A stretch of DNA of 64,000 nt from Aegilops tauschii subsp. strangulata (GCF_002575655.3 NC_053040.3:354886267-354950266); one strand, 5' to 3'. Shown: positions 29,985-42,263, counted from the stretch's first letter. Notes: generated by a model not told the origin, from the letters alone. A program made the numbers and translations.

Positions 29985-32005
29985 ATGTAGCTGGTGGGTC
30001 CCAGCAGTCAGGGGGGAAACATTTTTTTTGCGAAATACGGTTGCCCGTCCGGTGGGTCCCTGCTGTCAGGTGGAGGAATCATTATTTTCCGCGTAATAAG
30101 GAGGCACTTCCTTGCTGTCGCCGTGGACCCAGCTGTCAGCCTCTCCACATACAGTACTCTTCCGATGGAAGTCGGTCGTTGACCACATTGACCACGCCGC
30201 GCCGAGAGCACCAAGGTGGTGGACGATAGCGAGGCCTAGGAAGGGAACGGCGCGGAGCCGGGGAAGACGCGGCAGTGGATGCCCACGCGGAGAGGAGTAC
30301 GAGGGTTCACTGGTTCGGCTGCGGTGTGAGGCTGCCGTCGCCGCAGAATAACAGGGGGTGTGGGTGAGTAGAGGGATGGCCTGGCCACCGGTGGGAGTAG
30401 TAGGGGGCGGTGAGGCCTCCGCGGCATCACAACCGGCCATGGGAGGCAGGAGCACGCGACACGACCGGCGCTGGTTTGGGTGGCTGGAGCAAGAAGATCG
30501 GAGGTTGAAGAAGCACTATGGTCGTTGGATGAACATTGTACGGTAACTGGAGCTAGAATCGTTCATATTGACTAAGTTGACAAAGCCCTCCGTCCACGTC
30601 AACTTGGTAGGCCCACAAGTCAGCCTCCCACTGTGCTGGGTTCCAGCTGGCAGGGGGAGTATTCATTTTTTTATGCGTAATAAGGAGGCACTTCCTTGCG
30701 TGCGAAGATAGCTGGTGGGTCCGACCTGTCAGCGGGGGGCACGTTTTTTTCGCGAAATACAGAGGCCCTTCCGGTGGGTCCCAGATGTCAGGTGGAGGAA
30801 TCATTATTTTGCGCGTAATAAGGAGGCATTTCCTTGTGTGCGGCCGTGGACCCAGCTGTCAGCCTCTCCACGTACAGTCCACGTCCGATGGATGTTGTTC
30901 GTTGACCATGTTGACCAGACCGCGCCGAGAGCACCATGGCGGTGGACGACGGCGAGGCCTAGGAAGGGAACGAAACGGAGCCGGGGAAGACTTGGCAATG
31001 GTTGCCCACGCTGTGGGTAGTACGAGGGTTTACTGGTCCGGCTGCTGTCGCCGGAAAATAACAGGAGGTGTGGCTGAGTAGAGGAATGGCCTGGCCAGCA
31101 ATGAAGTAGGGTGGGGCGGTGTGGCCTGTGCGGCAGCACAGCCGGCGACAGGAGGCGGGAGCAGGCAGTCCCACCAGCGCTCATTTGGGTGGCTGGAGCA
31201 AGAAGATCAGATATTGAGAAGCAGCACGGCCGTTGGATTAACATCCAACGGTCACTGCTGCTAGAATCATTTGCGGACTAAGTTTACAAAGCCTTTCGTA
31301 CACGTCAACCTAGTAGACCCACAAGTCAGCCTCCAAATCTGTCCCAAACAGCATACAGCCCGAAATTTCTAGCCAGATTCAAATTAATTTTAAAAATAAA
31401 TATACCTTAATTTAAATTCAATGAAATTTTACCCGCACAAAAACAATGAAATTTAAAATATCAAAATCCAAAAGAAAAAAGTATTTTGGAACTAATTGCC
31501 TGTTTGCAAAAAACAAAATAGCTAGCTAGCCATTTTCAGAAAGGAAAAAAAGAAACTGGGCTGGTCATGTGCTAAACATATGAAATAAAAGCCTGGGCTA
31601 GACGGGCCACAGCTCTCGCACAACCCAGTTGATACTCTTCTCCGACCCGAAAAAACAAAATTCCTGCGCGCGCTGCTGGGTCCCTACTGTCATCCTCACC
31701 ATGTACAGTCATCTCCTTATTCCTCTCGGTTGTTGACCATGTTGACAACACCGGAGGGCGGCACCACGGTGAGCGAACCAAGGCGGAGGACGATAGTGAG
31801 GCCTCGGACGGGAACGAACAGGAGCCGGGGAAGATGGGTAGAGTTTTAGGGTGCGATGTGGCCATGATGCGTGCGCGGCAGCACAGCCAGCCGTGGGAGG
31901 CGGGAGCAGGCGGTCCCGCCGGCGCTGGTTTGGCTCTGGCGGCTCGAGGAAGAAGAAACTGAAGAAACACAACATTCGTTGAATGTCAATCCAACGGTCA
32001 AGGTT
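29985..32005. repeat. Large tandem array (~720-830 bp, three units)
   Basis: The landmark GTGGACCCAGCTGTCAGCCT is at 30123 and 30846, with a degenerate third near 31676. Each unit then has GTTGACCACATTGACCA-like sequence, GAGCCGGGGAAGA, GGCCTGGCCA, a (G/T)TTTGG(G)TGGCTGGAG stretch and TTGGATGAACAT/TCCAACGGTCA. Units one and two are close, while unit three has lost its middle. A half-unit with CACTTCCTTGCGTGCGAAGA is repeated further at 29890, 29970 and 30690. The open frames read through the repeat and carry no domain signal. Confidence 0.8.
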
Positions 32006-32189
32006 GGCACAATTGTTTGTTGATTAAGCCGACAGCAAGTAGCATACTTTTTTATATATAGGAAGAAAAGAAAAACTGGGCTCGTTCGCCTGATAACATT
32101 CCCGAAACTGCGACCGTTCGATCTTGTGTCGCAACTAAAACTGCGAGGAAAATGCGTTTGTCTGCCATCCTCCTCCTAGGGAACGTTCG

Positions 32190-32255
32190 CCACATAAGTG
32201 ACTAGTACCCTTGGTTTTCAACCGAGAGGTCTTGGGTTCGAGTCCCAGGAAATCT
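32190..32255 (+). other. tRNA-like pol III motif, degenerate
   Basis: An anticodon-like hairpin (CTTGG, loop TTTTCAA with TTC, CCGAG) is followed by a T-arm-like TTGGGTTCGAGTCCCAG whose GGTTCGAGTCC matches the B box perfectly. The D arm is poor and the acceptor stem does not pair. It may be a tRNA-Glu remnant or part of a SINE-like repeat. Confidence 0.35.
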
Positions 32256-32465
32256 CAATTTTGTCCTCCTTCCTTCCTCGCAAAAAAGGGAAAGAAAATC
32301 AAAGACTTGAGAAGGCGTACAGAACAAGCTAGTGTACCAGTAAAGAGACGTTGCTGAGTTTTAGAAAAAAGAGAGACGTGCTCCTGTAGCTGGTTCGAAT
32401 CCAAACCTAGACTATGACTATATATGGTGCTATGCTTCTTTGCAAGTAATGAAACTGACATATGC

Positions 32466-33003
32466 AATGTTCGCTTCTCCTCTTCTCTACTTACTCTGCC
32501 TAGCATCAGAAGCTCTGGCCACAGTAACCATGTCTGCTGGCTGAGTCTTCTACAAATGCCTGAATTATGGGGTAATAATATGTTTAAGTGTTGTTCTGCT
32601 GCTTTTAGTTGCTGATTTTTTAATAGTTTGGTTGATGATCTTCCAATTTGATTCGTGCAGAAAAGGGAAGATTCGTGTGATTTGTATTTCTGGGAAGTTG
32701 CTGATGTGGGGGGAGTGCAACTACGCTGATTATTTGGTTAGCCGAGGAATCCCAATACCAGGAGGTTGGGGTGTTGGACAAGTAACTGAAGGAACGGCAG
32801 AAGAGGAAGATGTGGAGCAGAAGTTTAAAGATGCAGTTCCTCTGATCATGGCCAAGCAAAAGCTGCTGAACGGCCTTGACATCAATGAGGAGATGAAAGA
32901 GCTTGTGAAGATAATGGGCAAAATCGATGTGCTCTGTAGGATGATTGTCTCTTTATTTCCAGTGTATGTAGCACTCGTGATGTATTCAGTGGCTATGACA
33001 TGA
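32466..33003 (+). pseudogene. GRF-type zinc finger protein, broken, two exons
   Basis: Exon A ends at about 32571 with VFYKCLNYG before a GTAATA donor; an in-frame TGA lies two codons earlier, where the family has Arg in GR-F. Exon B starts after an AG at 32660 with REDSCDLYFWE, completing the GRF pattern (FxxC ... CxFFxW). The frame then shifts and continues YADYLVSRGIPIP to a charged helix (DINEEMKELVKIMGKID) and a hydrophobic C-terminal stretch (MIVSLFPVYVALVMYSVAM), ending at TGA 33001-33003. GRF fingers bind nucleic acid. In grasses such genes are often in or near CACTA elements. This one converges on the TNP2-type transposase at 33511. Nonsense and frameshift make it non-functional. Confidence 0.55.
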
Positions 33004-33510
33004 GCACTTTGCTGAAACTAGTAATGAATGAAACCTATGTAGCAGGCTGGGCGTAGTGTTGTGAACATCTAATGATTTCTATTAACGGAAATCAGGGGGT
33101 ATCCCCTTTTGCTCATAAATAAATAAATAGCAGAGGCCCTTTTGGTAATAAATAAATAAATTAGTAGAGGCCCTCTCGGGTCAGCTTTGTTCTCATTCGA
33201 ACACATCGAGCAAATTGCAGTCCAACAACAAACTATCTCATCAAATTCAAGTTTCACAGCCAAATATGAGTACAACTAAACAACAATGTCATCATGTTTT
33301 AGTCGTCATACAATCACCAAACACAAATCAGCATACATAACAAGTCATGTTCTCACAGCAAAATACTAAACAACATGTTCATCAGGTTTCAGTTGTCATA
33401 GCAAACACAATTTCACATAGTAGATAAAAAACGTCTTCTAACAGGCAAATACGACAAAAGCAATGTAATCATCATCCGCAGCAGCAGCGTCAACATCTTC
33501 GCCATGTGTA

Positions 33511-36500
33511 TCAGTCTGAATCGTAATTCCCCACGGTGTCATCTTCTTCTTCGTCCTCAACGTCCTCGAACGTTGGCTTCTTCTTGATCAACTCTTGTAT
33601 GTCCACAACACGACAGGCAATCTTTTCGCCGGCATCATTGACGTGATGGTTCTCAAAGATATTAGGAACATCTGTGTTATCTTGTACATCAGGAGCAGTG
33701 TACGCATCATCTTGTTGTGCAACTTCATTAAACAAATTCCTCTGCTCAAATCTTTGCAATAGTCTCCAATCATCGCTACGTGCAAATGTGTCTTCCAAGA
33801 AAAATAGAAGGCTCATTGGTCTGGTACGCCGCCTTGACATTGATGGATTTGAAATAATCATCAGCTCTGGGTTTTGCGATCCTAGAAAACAGGTTATACC
33901 AATGACAGCACAATAGAACCACACACCGATGATCCTCGAAACTGCAGATATACTGCAACTGAACAATGTCTGCTATGTTAGCATACATTGCAGTTGTCTC
34001 TTTGTCATACGTATCCGTGCTCATGATGGCACTATTTTGTGTCTTCCTGCCTTCGTCTCGTGCAAGGGTGTTGTAGCGCACATCTCCAACAACGCAAGAT
34101 TCATAATGTCTTACCCGAGTACCAGGACCCATTGCTAGTGAGTAAAGGGTATCATCAACTGCCTGCCCATCCTCCCGCATCTTCTTAACCTATGGTTAGA
34201 AAATAGACAAGCTGATCATCTTATGTACTCAATATATTAAAAAAACTGATAGTGCAATTCAAAAGCTTACATGGCTCTTGAACCATTTCGCAAAACCAGT
34301 TTGTCAATGTTTCTTGGATTTTGCGGTAGTAACTCCTTTTTGTAGGTGCTGCACAACATAGTGATCGCGTCAAACATCTAAATATATAAGAATGTGTTGC
34401 AAGTTTAGTAGATTACGATGTATAAGCTATAAGACTTAGCACTTACTTGATATAAGGTAGTATCTCAGGACAATTATTCAACCCATACCAAACCATTTTG
34501 TCCAAATCTTTAGGTTTGTCCTCTTGTCGACTCTTCCCTGTAACTCGAACAGAATAATCGAAAACATTGAGCCCGGGACTGTCTTCACCCACCTCTTTGC
34601 TAAGCTGATCAGCTGTTTTAATGTATTTTGAGCAGAATGTCAACGCTTCTGTAGCAATGTAGGCCTCTGCAATGGAACCCTCGGGTCTAGCTCTGTTCGT
34701 AACATAGCCCTTGAAAGTGCCTAGCCGCCTTTCAATAGGGTACATCCAGCCATACTGTACTGGACCTCTAAGTAGTGCCTCATCATGTAGATGAACAGCC
34801 AAATGCACCATCACATCAAATAAGGCTGGAGGATATATCTTCTCAAGGTCGCATAGGATAGTTGGTATCTTGTCTCTAAGACGCTCCAAAGCATCTATCC
34901 TGATATTTCTACTGCAGAGTTCCCTGAAGAATTGTCCCAACTCTGCAATTGCGCTGTATAAGTCAGGGCGGCCCAATCCTCTAAGGATAACAGGTAAAAC
35001 CCTTTGAAGTTGGACGTGGCAGTCATGAGTTTTCAACCATTGTACCTTGTTTCCATCTGCACTGACCCTCCTTTCAGGGTTGGAAGCAAATCCATGTGGG
35101 AATCTCACACGTGACAGGACCTCACAGAATTCTTTTCTTTTTACCTTCTCCAAGACGTACACAGCTGGTGCCATATCCTGTGGTTTACCTTCATCTTGCA
35201 CCTGCAAATCCTGTCTGATACCCAGGTGTGTCAAATCAATCCTAGATTTTAAGGTATCTTTCGTCTTGCCTTCAATATTAAGAAGTGTGTCGATAATGCT
35301 GTCACATATATTTTTCTCGATGTGCATCACATCAAGATTATGCCGCAGATCCAAATCTTTCCAGTACTCCAAGTCCCACAAAGTGGACCTGCAAGTAAAC
35401 AATAATCTCTCTTCTGCCCTGCCACGCTTCCTTTTCCCACAACCATTACCAGGATGGTTTCCTGGTGTAATATGCCTGACCATCTCTAATTCCACTTGCA
35501 ACTCATCGGCGGTGAGCCTCTTTGGCGCATCCCAGTTTTCATGCTTTGCATTGAACACATGACTTCGGTATTTTCTAGGATGCGGCTTGTCCTTGGCAAG
35601 GAAACGACGATGTCCAATGTAACAGATCTTGCTAAGTATTGCGTATGACAGCGGATTCCTGTCACAGCGAACACATGCATTGTAGCCATGTGTCATTCGC
35701 CCTGACATAGTGCCCAAAGCCGGATAATCATGGATGCACCAAATTATAACAACACGCAGAAAGAAATCAGCTGGTGGGCCGCTATATAGGTCTCGAGTGA
35801 GAACACCCCTCCATAGCTATTGAAGTTCCTCCACAAGAGGCTCCATGAACAAATCAAAATCCTTTCCAGGACTTTTTGGACCTCGGATGAGCAAGACCAT
35901 CATTTAGTTTGATTCTTTGGTGCAGACATTTGGAGGCATGTTGTAAGGGATAACAAGCACTGGCCACATGCTATATGTGGCACTCTGGTGGCCAAATGGG
36001 TTAACTCCATCTGAAGCTATGCCAAGTCTAATGTTTCTCAGGTCAGCAGCAAACTTTTTGTGTTTATTATTGAAGCTTTTCCACTCACTACCATGAGATG
36101 GATGGCTCATTACATTCTTATCTCTATACTCCTGGTTCCTAGAATGCCACAGTACATCCTCTCTTGTTTCAGCATCATGAAACAACCTCTGCAATCTTGG
36201 TATAATTGGAAAATGTCTCAGAACATTATGAGGAATCCTCCTCACAACATCGCCATCTTTCCATCTTGATGATTTGCATTTCGGGCATTCACTTAAGTTG
36301 AACATTTCGGGCATAACCCTTCTGGAGCAGAACACAATTATTCTTACAAACATGGATCATATCATATCGAATTCCAACTGCACGAAGGAAATTCTTCATT
36401 TTACTGTAGGTGTGTGGCAGCTCAGACGCATCTGGGAAAGATTTGCGGCAAGCAGCCAACATCGCATCGAATGATTTTTTGGTCACCCGCTCAGATGTCT

Positions 36501-37005
36501 TCACCTGAAGAAAGGTGACCATAGTTGAGAATACTGACAGCTTATTTCCTGGGGTGACAGCCACGTTGCATTGTTCCAACATGCGGGCCCACCGTTTTTC
36601 TTCTACAGGTGAAAGTTCACGGAATGCACGAGCATTTCGTAGCATTGTTTCAATGTTGGTCAAACTCACTGGCTCCACCACCACCTCCTCCTCCTCCTCT
36701 TCCACCTGAGCATCAGGCAGATCAAGATAGTGATCTGCTGCTTCCTTGTAGTCAATAACATTGATGTTCACAGCTTCACCATGATGAACCCACCTAGTAT
36801 ATGTGACCGACATCCCATACAAGTGTAGATGATTTTGCACAGTTGACTGGGGTCTTGTAACTGAATTCCTACAACTACTACACGGGCAGAGCACATATGA
36901 TTTCGGACCACCGTACTCAGCTCTGATAAAGTTCATGAAGTTTTCAACCCCCTCGACATATGCAGCGGAGAATCTTCGAGCAGAAGTTATCCGAGTCCTG
37001 TCCAT
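33511..37005 (-). pseudogene. CACTA TNP2-type transposase, decayed
   Basis: Minus strand. The N-terminus (37005 down to about 36310) is a Transposase-associated domain (FSAAYVEGVENFMNF, LCPCSSCRNSV, YTRWVHHGE). After a frameshift near 36310 the Transposase_21 core follows: ECPKCKSSRWKDG, DLRNIRLGIASDGVNPFG, YSMWPVLVIPYNMPP. Stops lie near 35903 and 35820. From 35740 the frame is open through MSGRMTHGYNACVRCD, DVMHIEKNICDSIIDTLLNI and a DUF4218-like part (PPALFDVMVHLAVHLHDEA, GWMYPIERRLG) to a GTAAGT donor at 34440. A 3' exon (about 34180-33511) has a DUF4216-like segment (IADIVQLQYICSFEDHR) and an acidic tail, with a frameshift near 33790. It would cut and paste CACTA ends; this copy cannot. 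Its element may be the one starting at 28313. Confidence 0.88.
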
Positions 37006-38343
37006 CTGTTAGACATACAAATTAGTTCTTCTACTAGATATTACAGGAAAAACATATATGCTTTTTTATGAAGTCTAGAAAAAAATACCTAGGTCGATGT
37101 CTAAAGCGATGGCAAGATATTTGGACTAGCAGATCTAAGTAACGAAATATATGTAAAGCTAATTCAGCAAACAAATTTGAGTGCTAAATTATGGCAGGCT
37201 GTTTCAGCAGTCAATGAGGCCGAGCACACAGCCATCAAACTATCGAAGGCCATCGCAGCAACAAAGATCGAGTATAAAATGGTGTAGAGCTATTTCACTT
37301 AACAGATTGGCTACTAGACCATGGCAATCTACGTCACAATAAATATATGGCAGGATATTTTAGCAACTAATCGGCCTTGGCATGCCATCTCAGCTAAGCA
37401 GATTGAGAGCAGAACAGGGCAAGGAAGCTTCTTAAGCAGAGCATATTGACTGTAAACTACTTCGGCAAACAGTGAGATTAACAGTGTCTATCAGCTAACA
37501 TTCAGCGCTACACCGACATGCACGGAGCCTCAGTTAGAATGCGTGTACCGTGGGAGAAGCTGACCGCCGTGCGTCTCCACACGAACGTCGCCAGCGGTGG
37601 CGGCGCTGACCGTCGTGCGCCTCCACAAGAACGTCGCTAGCGGTGGCGGCGCGGCTAGAGGATGACAGTCTACGAGAGCGTACTGTGGGAGTGAGAGGAT
37701 CGCCGTGCGTCCCCTCGACGAACCGCGGCGCCGACGTATCGGCGCGGCGAGGAGGGTGGCTTTGGCGGAGCGAATGGAGTGGAGGGGGACAGAGGGGAGG
37801 GGGGTTTGGGGAATATTATTGGCTAGTTGGCCGAAGGGCGGTTGAATCTAGGATTTGAGGGGAATTTTTGGGTGGGGGGGGACGATTTTCGCATGGTGGG
37901 CGGGGGGAGTTTGGTGCATGGTCGGTTTCTCCAAGTGCAGTCCCATGTGTCAGTGAAGAGGCAAGCCGAAGCGCGTTCCGTTTGCGTGAGCCGTGTGCAG
38001 GACCGAACGTGTGTGGGGTGCAATGCGACCGCGACAGGGGTGCTGTGAGTGTACCGCCTTTTTTCCTTTTCAACTAGGTGCTTCGCCCCCTAAAAAAACT
38101 TGTTGCTTCGCGCGATCCATCGATACTACTACTAGTAATCCGGTAATCCCGACTAAAACGGCGCGGCCGGGTCTTTTCCCGCACGATATGGTGGGAGGTT
38201 GGCTTAACTGGGTTTTTTAGGATGAGTAATGCTACAGCTACGTAATCCCAGTTACGTAATTAACGTAATGTGAAACGTGTGAGTTGTTGATTGTAGATTG
38301 GGGGAGGGAGGGGCACACCACCATGAATATCAGGGGACGAGAG
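37006..38343. other. 5' flank of the TNP2 gene
   Basis: No coding signal that I trust. 37006-37500 is AT-rich with repeated TTTCAGCA/AGCAGATT-like words. 37550-37760 is GC-rich, with GTCGCYAGCGGTGGCGGCGC occurring twice. 37900-38050 has CGAAGCGCGTTCC and GCGACCGCGACAG, both seen again near 43050 and 44515. It is likely transposon 5' leader. A right CACTA terminus was sought here and not found. Confidence 0.4.
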
Positions 38344-39531
38344 TGTCGGTGTGGAACGACACCTATGGGATCACAAGAATCCCTACTACGGTTGCCGGGG
38401 CGAAGGGTTGCGAGAAGAGCAGGATTAGTAGTCAGCACAAGGATCATTTACCCAGGTTCGGGCCGCGAAGATGCGTAAAACCCTAGTCCTGCTTTGGTGG
38501 GTGTATTTCAGAGAGTTCTTGAATTCTAGAATTAGCTATGGTGGGGTGCGTGGTTCCAAAGAGCCGAATCCTTCTCCAGTATGCCATGGGCCTCCTTTTA
38601 TAGTCGAAAGGGGCTGCCACAGTGGCATACAGGAGGTGGAAAGGCGTACAGTATTGCGAGCTTATCGCTCGTATTACAGGAAAAGACGCATTTAATGCGC
38701 TGCTAAGGTGTCCCTAGCTTTATCGGGGACGGGGGCGAGGCCCGTCCCGTCCGTCGCCGCTCCTCCTCGCTTCGACACGCGCCCTGGCCAGCGATGCATG
38801 CGGCACCATGTAGGCAGGCAGGCATCTGAGGTGGTGTGGTGGGGGAGCCTTCACGAAGATCTGCATGCCGCCACGCAGGCGCTTGATGAGTTGGCCTGGG
38901 AGCTGCATGTTGCCACGCAGGTGCCTGCTCAGCTGGTTGAGCTGGTAGCTGCATGCGAACGGCGGCGGAGACTTGGTTGGTGCGGGCCTGGCAGTGGCCG
39001 TGCTGGTGCCCTTGGTGAGGACCTTGCTGGGTGGCCCGGCAAGGGTCTTGCCGTGGCGCGCTGTCGTCCCCGGCAAGGATCTTGCCGGGGGTCTTGTGGC
39101 CTTCCTCGGCAAGGATCTTGCCGAGGGCTGTTGTCTTTTAATCCTCATCTGATCTTGAACATTCCTTGGTCTTCACAAAGATCTGCATGCCACCATGGAG
39201 GTGCCTCCCGAGCCCTAGTTCCAATGTGACTGGCTGAGTTGGAACCCGTGGGCTCGAGGGTGGCTCACTCCGCTGGTGTGGGCGAGCCGCCCCGGCAAGG
39301 GTCTTGCCGGGGCCGCTGAGGCTGCCCCCGGCAAGGATCTTGCCGGGGGAACCTGCTTCGCCTCTCTGCTTCTTTGCGGTCTTGATCTTGGCGTTGCTCT
39401 GGCCATCTTGAGCTTTGGTTTTACCTCGGTTCACCTCCCCTGCTCTGCTTGGTGTGGCAGCGGGCGCGGCTCCGACTGTCCGTGCACAGGTGAAGGGGTA
39501 CAAAGGTGCGCCCTTCTTTTGTACACCGACA
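38344..39531. repeat. Solo LTR (1188 bp) with 5-bp target duplication GAGAG
   Basis: It begins TGTCGGTGTGG and ends GTACACCGACA, so the ends are inverted over 9 bp. GAGAG lies directly before (38339-38343) and after (39532-39536). No polypurine tract, primer site or gag-pol adjoins, so it formed by LTR-LTR recombination. GGTTCGGGCC near 38455 is shared with the Tat LTRs at 49553 and 56041. Five CGGCAAGGRTCTTGCCG palindromes lie inside. A tract of GA repeats overlaps the right target duplication, so GAGAG could match by chance, but the paired LTR ends make this reading sound. Confidence 0.85.
39037..39345. repeat. Five CGGCAAGGRTCTTGCCG palindromes
   Basis: Copies lie at 39037-39053, 39071-39087, 39107-39123, 39293-39309 and 39329-39345. 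Each has 7-bp arms around a 3-bp centre. The arms extend to 9-11 bp where C and G runs flank them (second, fourth and fifth copies). Confidence 0.92.
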
Positions 39532-39715
39532 GAGAGAGAGAGAGGCAATTTACGTTAACCCTTTCATAGGTTCCCATAGATGTAGAAAGATGTGAAATGC
39601 GTGAATGTGTAGTGGACGTACTATTGGAGTGCCTAAGATAAATTGTGTATGTATAGACCCAATGTGTTTATTTTACTTCGCATGTTAGCTTTGTCTTGGT
39701 TCAATAAAAAGCAGA

Positions 39716-39901
39716 GTTGGTGATGATGGTGTGCCTGTCATCCTGTAATATAGGCCGTCCGATCTATATCTAACGGGTAGGAAGGAAACTATGACAATTT
39801 ACCCGGACTCCTCTCCACATTTGTAGATAAGGCCTTCCCTCGTTCATCCTTTTCTCCCACAAGATCTTGATCTTCCGTGCAACGCACGGGCATCTTGCTA
39901 G
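39716..39901 (+). mobile_element. Helitron-type 3' end
   Basis: CCGTGC-AAC-GCACGG (39875-39889) forms a hairpin eight bases before a terminal CTAG (39898-39901), and the next base is T. This is the standard Helitron 3' structure. The 190 bp before it match the minus strand at 47039-47262. The 5' TC end was not located, so the element length is unknown. Confidence 0.65.
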
Positions 39902-42263
39902 TACTCCTACAATATACCATATTATTGTGAAAGTTCATATACACCGCCCGAGATTAATGCAAACACGGCAGATTTTCATTACATTTCCAACTTTTATAAG
40001 ACAGAAAAATAAAAGAAACCCGACCCTAAACCTATTCTACGGCGGCGACCGACGTCCTCCATCTGCGATCTCTATGTACGGGGGCGGGGTTCAAGACTCG
40101 TGAAGTGAAGGTGCGGTCTCCGGCGAGGAAGAGTAGAACACGGGATACGGACTGGTCATGTCGCACACCATGCCCTGCCGCCTCCCATTCCCTGCTCATC
40201 CTCGGAGGAGTCCCCGACCTCGGCGGTGCCGGACGTTGGATGGCGGCAAGTAGGACGCGTGGCTGACGGTGCTCCCGTCGTCGGTCGCCAGCGTGGCCAC
40301 AGCTTGTGCGGTCGCGTCCGTGTCCGGCTACGCTGCTATTGCGTCGCGAGAGGCGACTTGAGCGAGGGCGGCAACCTCGAGCTTCATCCCCGAAGACAAG
40401 CTCTCCCGCAGAGCATTCGCGCTTGCGGTCATGGCGAATGTGGTGCCAGGTAGGAGAACGATGCGCTATGGTGTGGAGGTTAGCCGGGCCTTGCCGCTTT
40501 AAGTAGCGCATTTCGGTGAGGCCAAGCGTCCCGGTGCGTCATTAAGTCGCCGGAGTTGGTTCCTCGGGCACCGAGCCTCTTAACGACGGCATACGGACGG
40601 ACGACATGAATGCGGGCAGCTGGCGCCGGCTGGGAACGCATCGTGCGACGGCGCGAGGGACGAGGGTTTTTGGTGTGCAAGGGTAGTCAGCTGCGGTCGT
40701 GGAAACGTTGGAGATGCCCTTTTCTCACATGCGATCCCCGCATGTCATTGAAAAAGCAAGACGACCTAGCATGGTCTCAGGTCCTGAGGATGTAGTTGGC
40801 CGCGCTACACCACTCCGCGGACGCGTCGCGGCGCCCCGTGCATCCTCGACGAGCTGGGTAACTCTAGTTCATTTTTCTGGCCAATGTCGGCCAAATCATG
40901 GGCAACCAAAACCTCAACCAAAATTTTGGCTACCCAATGCTTTGATGGGGCAACCTTGGGCACAAACCCAACATACTGTTGGTCGTGCCACAACACTAAC
41001 GCCACCCTCGGCACACTGAAACCGATCGTGTCTAGCGACGATGAGCGTGTCGCTCACCGTGGTCGCCGTGTCCAGAGGCGGTGTTGGAGCTGCGCCATGT
41101 TGTTGGCCCCCACGACCCACATGAACGGTTGCCGGTGGGGAGGAGGTCGTGGGCCAGCTCCTCCATTGGACTAGTCTACGCTACGTCGTCCCGACATGTG
41201 TACCCCACATGTCAGTTTCCCTGTTTTCCCGGCCATATTCGAGCGTCAGTGCTCCGCGTTGCACATTAGGCCTTTCACTATGTAGGCCAAGCTAGACAAC
41301 TTATTGTTTATTTGAGCCGTTCAAGTATAATCATGTGGCGTTTGCTTATTTCTCATTCCTCTCCAACCCTCTTCTCCATCGATCATGTCGCCCTCCGGTC
41401 GAGTCCATCCTCCCGCATGCCTCATTTGAACATTTCGCCGAGTATCAGTCGCATGTGGGCCTAGGCCATGCTTGTATTTCCAATGTTTTGTAATTTGTCC
41501 GACATGCATACAAACAAACGGTTCGTTTAAAGTTTCACTTTGCCTCCACTACGTGTCGCTTCGCGTCTTAGTTTTGACATCCCATTCGGTTCATGCCCCA
41601 ACACATGTTGACGAGTTCGATTGATGTTCAGAGATCAATTGCGTGTCGTGCAAGGAGTTAAAGGTTTGGTCTGTTTCTATGATAGAAATGACCCGCGGGG
41701 GGGGGGGGGGGGTCTGTGGGGATCAGAGGGAGTATATTGTATGTTCATAAGAGAAACGAACGTATTGTACCCACCCTAGTCCTCTTTCAATCGATCTCTG
41801 GATCCCGACATGAAATCGAGAGAGAACGAGTGGGGCCATGTGTGATACCTAAGGCGGATTCAAAATTTTGAACCGGTGATCATAGCATCCGCAAATCATA
41901 TATAAAGGGTATTCAATGTTCGTTTCGTTTTTGAACGTACAATATACTCCCTCCTATCCTTTCTAGTTAACATATAAGTTTTATGTGTAGTCAAAGTATC
42001 TCTACTTTGATCAAAAAAGTATCAACATTCAACAATGCCCAATCAATATTGTTAGATTCGTACGTACTCCTAGATTTGTACTCGAGATGGTTTCCAATTT
42101 GTTTTCAACTACGTGAATGTGCTTGTTCTCGCGCATGCTCTTCCTACTAGGATTTCGCCACGTATAGCCAGTCCAATAGTAACTTTTTTTAAGCTCCCTG
42201 TCCAATAGTACTAGTGGAGTACTGACAACATCTGTACTAGAGTATGCAGTGCTCATAGTAGTA
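39902..42263. other. Gene-poor stretch without recognised genes
   Basis: 40030-40740 is GC-rich with several overlapping open frames on both strands (longest 159 codons, minus, 40032-40511). None shows a domain, a clean start context or an exon pattern I recognise, so I do not call a gene. 40860-41000 has a GGCCAATGTCGGCC/TTTTGGCTACCCAATG style seen in small dispersed repeats. 41698-41712 is a G15 run. 41300-41700 shows nothing notable. Confidence 0.4.
41726..41953. repeat. Short element with ~36-bp inverted ends
   Basis: The left GAGGGAGTATATTGTATGTTC and the right GAACGTACAATATACTCCCTC are inverted copies. The interior has no coding content. The right end also reads TACTCCCTCC, a Stowaway-like start, so this may be a MITE remnant. 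No clear target duplication was seen. Confidence 0.5.

Noticed and set aside
37006..38343. Right end of the CACTA element that starts at 28313
   Set aside because: No TTTTTGTAGTG-like terminus was found on the plus strand here, so I did not join 28313 and the TNP2 gene into one bounded element.
40032..40511. 159-codon minus-strand frame in a GC-rich stretch
   Set aside because: No domain, competing frames on the other strand and no splice or promoter evidence. It is not strong enough to be called a gene.
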